Shown: positions 1 to 8,867 of the stretch, in pieces
Layout: each line of letters starts with the position of its first letter
How positions within the stretch are numbered: position 1 is the stretch's first letter
DNA from: Coxiellaceae bacterium
GTDB lineage: Bacteria > Pseudomonadota > Gammaproteobacteria > Coxiellales > Coxiellaceae
Assembly: GCA_030680235.1 (NCBI GenBank)
Contig: JAUXWQ010000028.1
Location: forward strand, 62,001-126,000
Length of the DNA: 64,000 nucleotides
Direction of reading: 5' to 3'
Translations under genes and position numbers: made by a program
Notes under the pieces: model-generated
What the model saw: the letters and a program-made list of their open reading frames with translations, nothing else
Database searches by the model: none
What the model was told of the DNA's origin: nothing

Positions 1-134
1 TTAACAAAGGCCCGCGTACCAACTGGCATAAAGGCAGGCGTTAATACTTCACCATGTGGCGTTGTGAATTTCATCACGCGCGCTTTCGTATGCGCATGTT
101 GACTGATCAGTATGCTTTTATAATCATTAATCAT
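1..134 (-). CDS. tgt: queuine tRNA-ribosyltransferase, N-terminal fragment
   Basis: Only the first 44 codons lie in the window; the gene runs off the left edge. The minus-strand translation starts MINDYKSILISQ and contains TPHGEVLTPAFMPVGT, the typical N-terminal strand of bacterial Tgt, which exchanges guanine for the queuosine precursor at position 34 of GUN-anticodon tRNAs. The ATG at 134 is the first usable start; an ATG slightly upstream meets a stop at once. It lies about 40 bp downstream of the MATE gene on the same strand. The family call rests on a short segment. Confidence 0.75.
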   Translation of the reverse strand, partial: MINDYKSILISQHAHTKARVMKFTTPHGEVLTPAFMPVGTRAFV

Positions 135-173
135 TGTTTTTCATCTACCAAAAACTAAAATACGCGGATCTTA

Positions 174-1532
174 TCACAAGACTGGTCCGTACCCCCGCAA
201 CTTTACACGCCAACGCCAGTAAATAATCACCGCACCAATCAACAATCCAATATTACCCCCTATGCGAAAACCAATCACATTTAAATGTAGGGTAAAGGCA
301 AAGAAATAGCCAAGTGGTAATACCAAACACCACATCACAAATAGTCCAATCTGCATAGGGAATTGTGTATCAAATAAGCCACGTAATGAACCCGTAATCA
401 CATCTCTTATTGAATTAAATATCAATGTAATGGCCATTAATAGAAAGAGTTGCGGGACAAGCGTTAATACACCTGCATTTTTGGCAGAGGTGGCATCCAT
501 ATAAAAAGAGACAAAAAAGTGCGGGAAAAAGACAAATCCAAAGTCAATCAACAAGACAAGCCCAAGCGATAAAATCAAACTTGCGCGTGCAATTGTATTT
601 AAATGGGAAAATTCACGCGCACCAACAGATTGTCCAACCAAGATGCCCGAGGCCTCTGACATCGCAAAAATCGGCACGATCACCAAAAACATCCATTGCT
701 GCACCACTTGCGTTGCCGCTAATGCATCTGTACCCAACCAACCAATCATCATTGTTACTACAAAAAATGCGCCGAGCTCACCACCAAATTGCACGCTCAT
801 CGGCCAACCAATACGAAAAATTTGTCGCAAATAAATCAGTCCTGTATGTGAGCGTTTTTTAAACACTTCAAATTTTAGAAAATCACTTTTGAAACAAACG
901 CACAATAATAAGCTTGAAAAACCAAAGCATGCTTGAATCACAAAAGTTAACGCAAGGCCACCAACACCAAGCTGTGGCATCCCAAATTTTCCAAAAATAA
1001 AGCAATAGGCAATAGGAATACCTATTAAGACACTCAAAAAATTAATCACAACAACAATACGTTGCTTTAACACACCATAAAAAAACTGTTCCAAGCAGGA
1101 TTGCAATAAAATGGGAATCGCACCCCACATCAAAATATGAAAATATTGACGCACATAAACAAGCTTTGCTGGGTCTTCATGAAACCAATATAAAGCTGTA
1201 TCTGCAAACCAACAGCAAATCATCATCAGTACGCCTAAAATCAAGGACAACAATGCACCCTGCTGTACTAACGCACCAATCTCTGAATATTTTTTTGCGC
1301 CAAAAGATTGCCCGACAATAAAACTCAAAGAAAAAACAATAGAAATAAAAATCATCAAAATAGGCGTTAAGGTCGCGCCAATCAAGGCACACGCGGCAAG
1401 AATAGTCTTTCCCAAATGCGCTACCATCATGGTTGAAATAAAGCCACTCAGCATCTGTAAAAAACGAGACCCTGCCATTGGTAGTGACAATGCAATAACA
1501 CGTTTTAATTGGGTTTTAGAAGAAAGTAACAT
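174..1532 (-). CDS. MATE family multidrug/cation efflux transporter
   Basis: A 452-residue, strongly hydrophobic protein with about 12 predicted membrane segments in two similar halves, the size and pattern of NorM/MATE antiporters that export cationic drugs using Na+ or H+ gradients. Family-type segments visible are the N-terminal LPMAGSRFLQMLSGFISTMM, a GTDALAATQVVQQW loop in the middle and GNIGLLIGAVIIYWRW near the C terminus. The ATG at 1532 starts directly before the first membrane helix. It is divergent from the CDF transporter at 1637, with about 100 bp holding both promoters. The substrate cannot be read from sequence. Confidence 0.9.
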   Translation of the reverse strand: MLLSSKTQLKRVIALSLPMAGSRFLQMLSGFISTMMVAHLGKTILAACALIGATLTPILMIFISIVFSLSFIVGQSFGAKKYSEIGALVQQGALLSLILGVLMMICCWFADTALYWFHEDPAKLVYVRQYFHILMWGAIPILLQSCLEQFFYGVLKQRIVVVINFLSVLIGIPIAYCFIFGKFGMPQLGVGGLALTFVIQACFGFSSLLLCVCFKSDFLKFEVFKKRSHTGLIYLRQIFRIGWPMSVQFGGELGAFFVVTMMIGWLGTDALAATQVVQQWMFLVIVPIFAMSEASGILVGQSVGAREFSHLNTIARASLILSLGLVLLIDFGFVFFPHFFVSFYMDATSAKNAGVLTLVPQLFLLMAITLIFNSIRDVITGSLRGLFDTQFPMQIGLFVMWCLVLPLGYFFAFTLHLNVIGFRIGGNIGLLIGAVIIYWRWRVKLRGYGPVL

Positions 1533-1636
1533 TGGGAATAGCCCTCAAAGAATAGCAGCCTAGCAATCAATTTTTAAAAGCGCAATACCGTAAAAAAGGG
1601 CATAATATCCCTACGTAATCGGATCAAGAGAAAACA

Positions 1637-2758
1637 ATGCGCCAAAAGACCCCAAAAGAAAAAACCATTCTTGCCGTTTCGCTCATAAACGCGCTCACCA
1701 ATTGTGCACTTGCCATCCTAAAAGTGATCATCGGATTTTTTGGATTTTCACAAGCCCTCGTTGCAGATGGCGTTCATTCCTTTTCAGATGTGATCAGCGA
1801 TGCACTCGTCTATTTTGCAGCCAATGCAAGCACACGCGACCCTGATGCAGAACATCCTTACGGTCACGAACGTATTGAAACCATTGGCACCATGGTCGTC
1901 GCAGTTGTTTTATTGATCGTCGCGTTTTCTATCGGTTATGAAGCTATTTTACGCCTCACAACACATACCCATCCAAAACCAACGCTTGCCGTTATTATTA
2001 CTGCGATATTGTCGATTATTATTAACGAAGGATTATTTTATTATAATTTAAAACAAGGTAAAAAAATAAATTCCAACTTATTAATCAGTAATGCATGGCA
2101 TAAACGTAGCGATGTTTTTGTCTCTTTAATTGTATTACTGAGTGTGATTGGTGCAATGAGCGGCTTATACTGGTTAGATCCTGTGGGCGCACTCATTATT
2201 ACCCTCTTAATTCTAAAAGTAGGTATTGAAATGCTCTGGCAGTCGGGCCAAGAGCTCATTGACAGAGCTGTTAACCCCGACACCTTAATTGCGATTAAAA
2301 ATACCATTGCATCTGTCCCAGGCGTTTGTTCTATTCATCAACTACGCACCCGTTTGCACGGTGTTTCCATTTTTGTTGATTTACATATTATTGTTGATCC
2401 ATTAATTAGCGTTTCGGAAGGGCACCACATCGGCGATTTAGTACATTTAGCCTTATTAAACACTATTAAAAATATGCGCGATGTTGTAGTGCATATCGAC
2501 CCTGAAAATGACGAGACATCTCAACCTTCCATCAATTTACCCAACCGAAAATTATTACAAGAAACATTGGAAGATCACTGGAAAGACTTGCCTCACTTTC
2601 ACGACATTAAAAAAATGAATTTACATTATTTATCAGGAAAGCTAACGATTGAGCTAATCATAACTGCTAACCCATCAGAAAAAAATCTTTTACCCTTATA
2701 CCAAAATGCCATTTCTGATTTAACTTTTATTACCCGCCTTGAGATTTATTATGCATAA
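1637..2758 (+). CDS. cation diffusion facilitator (CDF) metal efflux protein
   Basis: A 373-residue CDF transporter: about six N-terminal membrane helices, then a cytoplasmic C-terminal domain. Metal-site residues are visible in helix 2 (H47-x3-D51 in VADGVHSFSD) and helix 5 (H155-x3-D159 in AWHKRSDV). This HD-HD arrangement is usual for zinc-type CDF members; FieF/YiiP has D-x3-D at the first site, so the gene should not simply be called fieF. The loop motif EHPYGHERIE is typical. The last residues overlap the start of sbcB (ATG at 2751), indicating co-transcription. The role inferred is zinc or divalent-metal export. Confidence 0.9.
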   Translation: MRQKTPKEKTILAVSLINALTNCALAILKVIIGFFGFSQALVADGVHSFSDVISDALVYFAANASTRDPDAEHPYGHERIETIGTMVVAVVLLIVAFSIGYEAILRLTTHTHPKPTLAVIITAILSIIINEGLFYYNLKQGKKINSNLLISNAWHKRSDVFVSLIVLLSVIGAMSGLYWLDPVGALIITLLILKVGIEMLWQSGQELIDRAVNPDTLIAIKNTIASVPGVCSIHQLRTRLHGVSIFVDLHIIVDPLISVSEGHHIGDLVHLALLNTIKNMRDVVVHIDPENDETSQPSINLPNRKLLQETLEDHWKDLPHFHDIKKMNLHYLSGKLTIELIITANPSEKNLLPLYQNAISDLTFITRLEIYYA

Positions 2759-4127
2759 TGATTCCACCTATCTTTTTTATGACATCGAAACAACCGGTTT
2801 GAACAAATGTTTTGATCAAGTATTACAGTTCGCTGCCATTCGCACCGATTTAAAATTACAAGAAATTGAACGTCACGAAATTCATGTGCGTTTGAATAAC
2901 GATGTCATTCCCTCACCCTATGCCGTTATCACGCACCGTATTGGTCCTTCACAATTCGACCAAGGATTGTCAGAATTAGACGCTATACAAAAAATTCATA
3001 CTTTATTAAATACACCTAATACAATTTCGGTTGGCTATAATTCGCTTGGCTTTGACGACGAGTTTTTGCGTTTTTCGTTTTACCGCAATTTATTAACACC
3101 CTATACGCACCAATATGCAAATCGTTGTGGTCGCATGGATATCTACCCAATCACCATGCTCTATTATTTATTTAAAAAAGAATTATTGGAGTGGCCAGAA
3201 GGCAATCTCAAACTTGAAAATATTAGCGCAAAAAATCAATTGGCTGAGGGATTGGCGCATAATGCCATGGTGGATGTTATTGCAACACTAGCACTTGCCA
3301 GAAAGCTCATGGTTGATCCCGCGATGTGGTCCTTTGTAACAGGCTATTTTCAAAAAGCGGTTGATAATGATCGCGTTAAAAATTCAGAATCGGTTTTACA
3401 TATTGGAAATCAAGCCCATCCAATGGGTTTATTGGTCTATGGTAAAATCGGCACAAAAGACAGCTATGTTGCGCCTGTTGTTTTATTAGGACAGCACCTA
3501 CATTATAAAAATCAGACTTTATTTTTGCGTTTAGATACTCCAGATATTGTTAAAACAGAAAAAGATACCCCTTCAAAAACAACACGTATTTTTAGAAAGC
3601 GTTGCGGTGAACCACCACTTTTTCTCCCCCTTAAAGCACGTTACACCACCTTATTGTCCGAAGACCGCCAACAACTGATGTCTGCAAATCAACAATTTCT
3701 ATCTGAAAATACAGCTATTTTTGATGCAATACGTCAATATTATCAACATGAAAAATATCCAGAGCATCCCAAACGTGATATCGATGCAGCACTGTATATG
3801 ATTGATTTCCCTTCTTCACGAGAAGAAAAATTATTTCGAGAATTTCATTTAGCAACACCTTCAGAAAAACTATCCATTGCAGAAAAATTTCCAAATCCCC
3901 TTCGTAAAGCACAAGCAAAACGGATTTTAAGACGGCATTTTTCAGACATTCTGACAGATAATGAAACACATCTTGAAACACCAATCGATTTTCGCGGTGA
4001 AAAAAAATATACGCTCGAACAAGCCTTAATAGATATTGAGGAGATTCAAACTAAAAAAGAATTGAATGCGGAACAAATTAATCTAATAGCGGAATTGAAG
4101 ATTTATTATGAAACAAAGACGCGATAA
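2751..4127 (+). CDS. sbcB: exodeoxyribonuclease I
   Basis: A 458-residue protein close to E. coli ExoI (475). It is a processive 3'-5' single-strand DNA exonuclease used in recombination and mismatch repair. DEDDh motifs are present: FYDIETTG (D11, E13), the ExoII region GYNSLGFDDEF and the ExoIII motif HNAMVDVIATLALA. The SH3-like and C-terminal helical regions follow (GKIGTKDSYVAPVVLLGQ onward). An upstream TTG at 2739 is possible, but ATG 2751, overlapping the transporter stop, fits coupled translation better. The stop codon lies inside a short palindrome at 4117-4136 shared with the convergent thioesterase gene. Confidence 0.93.
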   Translation: MHNDSTYLFYDIETTGLNKCFDQVLQFAAIRTDLKLQEIERHEIHVRLNNDVIPSPYAVITHRIGPSQFDQGLSELDAIQKIHTLLNTPNTISVGYNSLGFDDEFLRFSFYRNLLTPYTHQYANRCGRMDIYPITMLYYLFKKELLEWPEGNLKLENISAKNQLAEGLAHNAMVDVIATLALARKLMVDPAMWSFVTGYFQKAVDNDRVKNSESVLHIGNQAHPMGLLVYGKIGTKDSYVAPVVLLGQHLHYKNQTLFLRLDTPDIVKTEKDTPSKTTRIFRKRCGEPPLFLPLKARYTTLLSEDRQQLMSANQQFLSENTAIFDAIRQYYQHEKYPEHPKRDIDAALYMIDFPSSREEKLFREFHLATPSEKLSIAEKFPNPLRKAQAKRILRRHFSDILTDNETHLETPIDFRGEKKYTLEQALIDIEEIQTKKELNAEQINLIAELKIYYETKTR

Positions 4128-4136
4128 ATCGCGTCT
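4117..4136. repeat. R3 palindrome, copy 1
   Basis: Perfect palindrome AGACGCGATAAATCGCGTCT located exactly where two convergent genes end; it contains the stop codon of sbcB (+) and touches the stop of the thioesterase (-). Three more copies of this palindrome lie at about 43225, 51206 and 63203. It may act as a bidirectional transcript-end hairpin; no long T tract follows. Confidence 0.8.
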
Positions 4137-4542
4137 ACAAACTTGCACCAATTGCTTTTAACCACTCTGGCGTCGACGACACCAATTTTCGTGCTTTCAA
4201 ATCAAAAAGCCCGATCGTGAATTCTGCTTCACAACAAAGCTCACCATCTCGACTCATTTTTTGTGTCATAATGCCAATTTTACTTTTTAACATCGTCACC
4301 TGAGATTCAATCGTAATTTGTTCGCCCAACAAAAGCTCTTTCACAAAACGAATACAAATTTCAAGAATCGTTGGACCTATTTGAGTTTCATGAATTTTAG
4401 CCAATCCATAGCCATTTTTTGTAATTAAATCCCAACGTGCATCTTCAAATAATGTTAAATACATTGCATTATTAACGTGGCCAAAACTATCTAAATGTTT
4501 TTTCTCAACAACAAAAGAATAAGTAAATTTTTCAGCTTGCAT
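4135..4542 (-). CDS. acyl-CoA thioesterase, 4HBT/FadM-like hotdog protein
   Basis: A 135-residue single hotdog domain. The N-terminal motif with D18 and HVNN (residues 22-25) followed by AMYLTLFEDAR is the 4HBT active-site signature of YbgC/FadM-type thioesterases, which hydrolyse acyl-CoA. The start at 4542 is preferred over the ATG at 4557 because GGGAG sits 8 bases upstream of it. The gene is convergent with sbcB and divergent from kup, with a MITE inserted between it and kup. Substrate chain length is not predictable. Confidence 0.85.
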   Translation of the reverse strand: MQAEKFTYSFVVEKKHLDSFGHVNNAMYLTLFEDARWDLITKNGYGLAKIHETQIGPTILEICIRFVKELLLGEQITIESQVTMLKSKIGIMTQKMSRDGELCCEAEFTIGLFDLKARKLVSSTPEWLKAIGASL

Positions 4543-4588
4543 ATGAAGCGCTCCCATTTAAAATCATCACAACAATGATACAATATAT

Positions 4589-4767
4589 GTAACTATTCAC
4601 CACGCTGTATGTGAATCTACCACGACCGCTTAGTTTTTAGGTGCTTTTTTGCGATAAATTGAGAAAAAAGCGCAGGTGTACTTGATTGGTACATCGAGCA
4701 TTTTTTGGAAATTTATCGCAAAAAAGCGCCAAAAAATAAGCGGGTTGAACGAGGGCTGAATAGTTAC
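4589..4767. mobile_element. 179-bp MITE, copy A, with 8-bp target duplication
   Basis: Non-coding element with terminal inverted repeats GTAACTATTCA(C/G)C, an inner long inverted repeat (arms around TTTTTTGCGATAAATT and its complement) and a central loop containing GCGCAGGTGTAC. It is flanked on both sides by the identical octamer CAATATAT (4581-4588 and 4768-4775), a clear target-site duplication. A second copy of the same length lies at 55680-55858. No coding capacity. Ends beginning GTAA and 8-bp duplications are known for IS66-family elements, so a distant transposase of that kind may have mobilised it (inference). Confidence 0.88.
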
Positions 4768-4803
4768 CAATATATCAAGTTAAAAATATGCGTAGGATGC
4801 GAT

Positions 4804-6687
4804 GTGAATAATATAACGGAAAAACAAACACTGGCATCGCTTTCTTTTGCAGCCCTTGGTATCGTCTATGGTGACATTGGTACAAGCCCTTTGTATGCGA
4901 TGCGAGAATCACTCGATCATCTTCCCATCAACCTGGTCAATGTCCTTGGCATATTGTCTATCATTTTTTGGTCACTGATTCTCATTGTCAGCATAAAATA
5001 TTTATCCCTTGTTTTTCGCGCTGATAATGAAGGAGAAGGCGGTATCCTAGCATTGCTTGCTCTTTTGCGAACCTCCAGTACACGATCCGTCAAACTTTTT
5101 TTTGTCATCGGTATTTTTGGTGCAGGTTTAATGCTTGGCGATGGCATGTTAACACCTGCTATTTCCGTTATTAGTGCGATGGAGGGCTTAAATGTCGTAA
5201 CACCCAGTCTTTCACAGTGGATCATTCCAGCTTCTTGCATCATTTTATTGTCGCTTTTTTTCTTTCAATCATACGGCACTGAAAAAATTGGGTTTGCATT
5301 TGCACCGATTATTTCACTCTGGTTTTTAATCATTGGTATCTTAGGGTTACACCAAATTTTACAGCATCCCATCGTACTCGATGCCATTAATCCTTATTAT
5401 GCGATCCACTTCTTTATAACCAACGGATGGCATGGCTATCGTTTATTAGGGGGTGTTTTTCTTGTGTTAACTGGGGGTGAAGCCTTATACGCTGACCTTG
5501 GTCACTTTGGAAAAAACCCCATTCGCACCAGCTGGTTTTGTATTGTATTGCCCGGATTGATTTTAAACTATTTTGGGCAAGCGGCGAATTTACTCACCCA
5601 TCCAAGCGCGATTGAAAATCCTTTTTATCTCCTTGCTCCTACCTGGTTTAAAATTCCACTGCTCATTATTGCCACATTAGCCACAATCATTGCATCACAA
5701 GCTGTTATTTCTGCTACTTTCTCACTCACGAAGCAAGCGGTGTTACTAGGCTTATATCCCCGTCTACCAATCACACAAACATCAGAAACCAAGAAAGGAC
5801 AAATTTATATTCCACAAATGAATCTATTATTGGCTCTCGGTACTTTCTTGCTAATCATTACCTTTAAAACATCGAGCGGTTTAACACACGCGTATGGCAT
5901 TGCTGTTAACTTAGTCATGACACTTACTACATTTATGGTTGCCTTTGCTGCCTATAAAGTATGGCGCTGGCATATTGCAGCTGTTATTGCAGTCTTTGGA
6001 TTTTTTCTTATCATTGAATTTGCCTTTCTCGGTGCAAATTTAGAAAAAATGATAACCGGTGGTTGGGTACCTATCGTCTTTGCAATGGCATGTGCATTTA
6101 TCATGTATACATGGAATAAAGGAATTACGTATTTGCGTGAATCGTATTATCCTAAGCAACAAGAATTAGCAAAAATCGTTAAAACATTACATGATCAAAA
6201 CACACAATTCTTACCAGACCTTACGGCTATTTTTATTACAGACATGCATGATAAAAACGGCGGAAGCTTTTTACGTTATTTGCAATTAAGCCATTCACTG
6301 CCCGAGCATATTTTAATTGTGAATTACGAAGTTGCAAATATTCCTTACGTTAATAGCCATAATCGATTTACTGTTTTCTGCATCGATCAAAACATTTGTC
6401 AGCTGACTTTACATTATGGCTTTATGGATTTTATTTCCATTCCACAGTCACTCCATCTTGCAAGTGAACGCAGCATTCTTCCTTTTTCGCTCAGCATTCA
6501 ATCGACGAGTTATTTTATCGAAGTGACGAATATTATTGCATCCACACGTAAAAAAACACTGTGGTTTACATGGCAGGAAAAGCTATTTTCCTTTTTAATG
6601 CGGAACTACTCAAGCAATTTAAATATTGAGTTTTATCAATTGCCTTATGATCGCACAATTGCAATTGGTGCGTATTGCGTTATTTAG
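4804..6687 (+). CDS. kup: low-affinity potassium transporter Kup
   Basis: A 627-residue potassium:proton symporter. The signature AALGIVYGDIGTSPLYAMRE lies near residue 16, followed by about 12 membrane helices (GEGGILALLALL, GLMLGDGMLTPAISVISAMEG) and a cytoplasmic C-terminal domain ending FLMRNYSSN...AIGAYCVI. The start chosen is GTG 4804, with AGGA at 4794-4797 giving a 6-base spacer and the usual Kup length. An ATG at 4705 in the same frame would add 33 residues encoded mostly by the MITE and is rejected. The MITE ends 36 bp upstream, so the promoter was probably altered by the insertion. Confidence 0.93.
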   Translation: MNNITEKQTLASLSFAALGIVYGDIGTSPLYAMRESLDHLPINLVNVLGILSIIFWSLILIVSIKYLSLVFRADNEGEGGILALLALLRTSSTRSVKLFFVIGIFGAGLMLGDGMLTPAISVISAMEGLNVVTPSLSQWIIPASCIILLSLFFFQSYGTEKIGFAFAPIISLWFLIIGILGLHQILQHPIVLDAINPYYAIHFFITNGWHGYRLLGGVFLVLTGGEALYADLGHFGKNPIRTSWFCIVLPGLILNYFGQAANLLTHPSAIENPFYLLAPTWFKIPLLIIATLATIIASQAVISATFSLTKQAVLLGLYPRLPITQTSETKKGQIYIPQMNLLLALGTFLLIITFKTSSGLTHAYGIAVNLVMTLTTFMVAFAAYKVWRWHIAAVIAVFGFFLIIEFAFLGANLEKMITGGWVPIVFAMACAFIMYTWNKGITYLRESYYPKQQELAKIVKTLHDQNTQFLPDLTAIFITDMHDKNGGSFLRYLQLSHSLPEHILIVNYEVANIPYVNSHNRFTVFCIDQNICQLTLHYGFMDFISIPQSLHLASERSILPFSLSIQSTSYFIEVTNIIASTRKKTLWFTWQEKLFSFLMRNYSSNLNIEFYQLPYDRTIAIGAYCVI

Positions 6688-6708
6688 TTGATCTCACTTA
6701 ATGCAAAA

Positions 6709-8097
6709 TTACTGTTTATTGCGTGTGGTCACCCAAGAAAACAAAAACGGCGCAGCACACCCCAATAAAACACCTGAAATAATGACCAGTTCATACGTTT
6801 TAACATTACCCACCGGAATTTGTGATGGCGGAACAAAGCCAATAGCCACGGCAAAAATACAGGTGAAAAGACCTAGCAGACAAATTAACCACAAACCTAC
6901 TTTACCACCTGGGATTTTAAACAATCGTTCACGCTGAGGATATTTATAACGCAAGACAATGGCTGCAGGGAACATCATGACATACACTAATAAAGCTAAA
7001 ATAGCTGTCACATCCGTCAATGCCCAAAAGCCACTAGATACCGTTGGCATGAAAACAAAAACAGAACATAGCACAGTGAAAATACCCCCCTGCATCAATA
7101 ACATTCTGACAGGAACATTATTCTTTGAAACAACGCCTAAAGCCCTTGGCAAAGAGCCATCCTGACACGCCACCTGCATCCCTCGACTTGGCCCCAGCAT
7201 CCATGCAGCAGCACCGCCCAATGCACCTAAAACAATTAATACAGAAAGAATGGGCATGAACCACATCATATGAAATTTTTCAAAAAATAAAGCGAAAGCT
7301 TGCATTAAACCCGATATGACACTCAACTTTTGCGCAGGAATAACCAATGAAATCGCGAGCGAGCCCAATACCAGTGTTATTAAAATTAAAAAAATCGAAT
7401 ATAAAACAGCTTTTGGATAGTCTTTTTGTGGATTGTTTACGTCACGCGCGTGGCTTGCAGACATTTCCATACCAACCAAGCCATATAAAATAGCAATTAA
7501 TAAAACAAGGTTATGTATATTGGACAAATCAGGGAAAAATGTTTTCGCAGAAAAAGTAATTTGAATCGGCTTTCCCATCCACAACCAAATTCCACCCAGC
7601 ACAATAATAAACAACATAGGAAGAATCGTGCCGATGACGGCAGAAAGGTTGCTCAACAGTGATGAAGCTCGCATACCCAAACAATTAATACCGGTTGCCA
7701 ACCAAAAGAAAATCATCATGATACTAATCATATATAATTTATTTTGCTCCAATGCTGGATTAACGACATAAGCAATGGCAACCGCAATTAATGACATAAT
7801 GGTTGGATACCACACAATATTATAAAACCACTGCAACCAAATCGTAAAAAAGCCTATTTTTTTTCCGAAGGCTTCCCGTGTCCATACATACACACCACCT
7901 GTTTCTGGCCATGCCGTTGCTAACTCTGCCGACACCAATGCAACCGGTAGAAAAAAAACAAGGGCTGCCATTAAGTAGTAAAATACAGCAGAAAATCCAT
8001 ATTCCGCACTAAAAGGCAATGTACGTAAGCTATCAATTGCAATGACATTAATGGCAACCAAGCTCAATACGCTTAACGGTTTTTTTGTACTATTCAT
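6709..8097 (-). CDS. APC-superfamily amino acid permease (GadC-like)
   Basis: A 462-residue membrane protein with about 12 hydrophobic segments. The first is LSLVAINVIAIDSLRTLP, then WPETGGVYVWTREAFG, the APC consensus helix 3 region, and VGMEMSASHARDVNNPQKDYP, as in GadC-like glutamate/GABA or related amino-acid exchangers. ATG 8097 is preferred; a TTG 18 bases upstream is possible. The gene is convergent with kup (21-bp gap) and follows tsaB on the same strand after 64 bp. Such permeases are abundant in Legionellales, which feed on host amino acids; the substrate is unknown. Confidence 0.87.
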   Translation of the reverse strand: MNSTKKPLSVLSLVAINVIAIDSLRTLPFSAEYGFSAVFYYLMAALVFFLPVALVSAELATAWPETGGVYVWTREAFGKKIGFFTIWLQWFYNIVWYPTIMSLIAVAIAYVVNPALEQNKLYMISIMMIFFWLATGINCLGMRASSLLSNLSAVIGTILPMLFIIVLGGIWLWMGKPIQITFSAKTFFPDLSNIHNLVLLIAILYGLVGMEMSASHARDVNNPQKDYPKAVLYSIFLILITLVLGSLAISLVIPAQKLSVISGLMQAFALFFEKFHMMWFMPILSVLIVLGALGGAAAWMLGPSRGMQVACQDGSLPRALGVVSKNNVPVRMLLMQGGIFTVLCSVFVFMPTVSSGFWALTDVTAILALLVYVMMFPAAIVLRYKYPQRERLFKIPGGKVGLWLICLLGLFTCIFAVAIGFVPPSQIPVGNVKTYELVIISGVLLGCAAPFLFSWVTTRNKQ

Positions 8098-8161
8098 GAT
8101 AATTCTCGCACTCAATCAGGTCTCTGCAAAATAATTTAAAAATAAATGTGTTGGGGAAGTG

Positions 8162-8851
8162 TTATTTTTGGCTGTGGTTGTGAACCACATGATGTCGAAT
8201 ATAATGCGGATGCGCAGCATCCGGAGAAACATGCTCATTCGCGAGATATTTTGCTTTAGCAATGGTTAACATCGCACGGGCTTCCGGATAAAGGTCAGTG
8301 AATTTCTGTTTTGCCTGAGATAATGGCGCTGGAAGTTGATCTTGATACACGTCCCATGCATTACCGGCTAAAGTGAATCCTATATGACCGAAAGAAACAA
8401 TGTCAACGCCAGAGGGCGCACCTAATTGATCGTTAATGATTGGCTGCGCAATGTCTGTGTGATCAATCTCATAAAAACCCCAGTAAATTTCCTCGATTCG
8501 CGCATCCCAACCGGCCAGAATGAACTTTTCAGCGCTCTTTTCAAAGGCAGTTTGTGCAATAATTTGAAGCGTTGAAATGGGGATCAAAGGAATATTTAAA
8601 CCAAAAGCCAATCCCTGCGCTATGCCGGTTGCCAAACGAACACCCATAAAGCTGCCAGGGCCGCAGCCAAAGGCAATTGCATTTAATTCAGCTATATCGA
8701 AAGACGCTTCATCACACAGCGCCTGAATTTGTGGCAACAGCAAGCTCGCGTGTTCACGCGGTGCAATTTTATGACGCGAAAAAATTTGATCGCCGACTTG
8801 AAGCGCAGCAGTACAAGCATTGGTTGCGGTATCGAAAGCTAATATATTCAT
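8162..8851 (-). CDS. tsaB: tRNA threonylcarbamoyladenosine biosynthesis protein TsaB
   Basis: A 229-residue ASKHA-fold protein. MNILAFDTATNACTAALQVG and GCGPGSFMGVRLATGIAQGL are the conserved nucleotide-fold segments of TsaB, the scaffold partner of TsaD in making t6A37 on ANN-reading tRNAs. It is essential in most bacteria. Its start codon is only 16 bp from the divergent pabB start, and neither N terminus can be shortened, so each promoter must overlap the neighbouring gene. Confidence 0.93.
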   Translation of the reverse strand: MNILAFDTATNACTAALQVGDQIFSRHKIAPREHASLLLPQIQALCDEASFDIAELNAIAFGCGPGSFMGVRLATGIAQGLAFGLNIPLIPISTLQIIAQTAFEKSAEKFILAGWDARIEEIYWGFYEIDHTDIAQPIINDQLGAPSGVDIVSFGHIGFTLAGNAWDVYQDQLPAPLSQAKQKFTDLYPEARAMLTIAKAKYLANEHVSPDAAHPHYIRHHVVHNHSQK

Positions 8852-8867
8852 ATGCTAATATCCTACC

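Noticed and set aside
4705-4803. N-terminal extension of Kup from ATG 4705
   Set aside because: Encoded mainly by the MITE; GTG 4804 has a good ribosome binding site and gives the family length.
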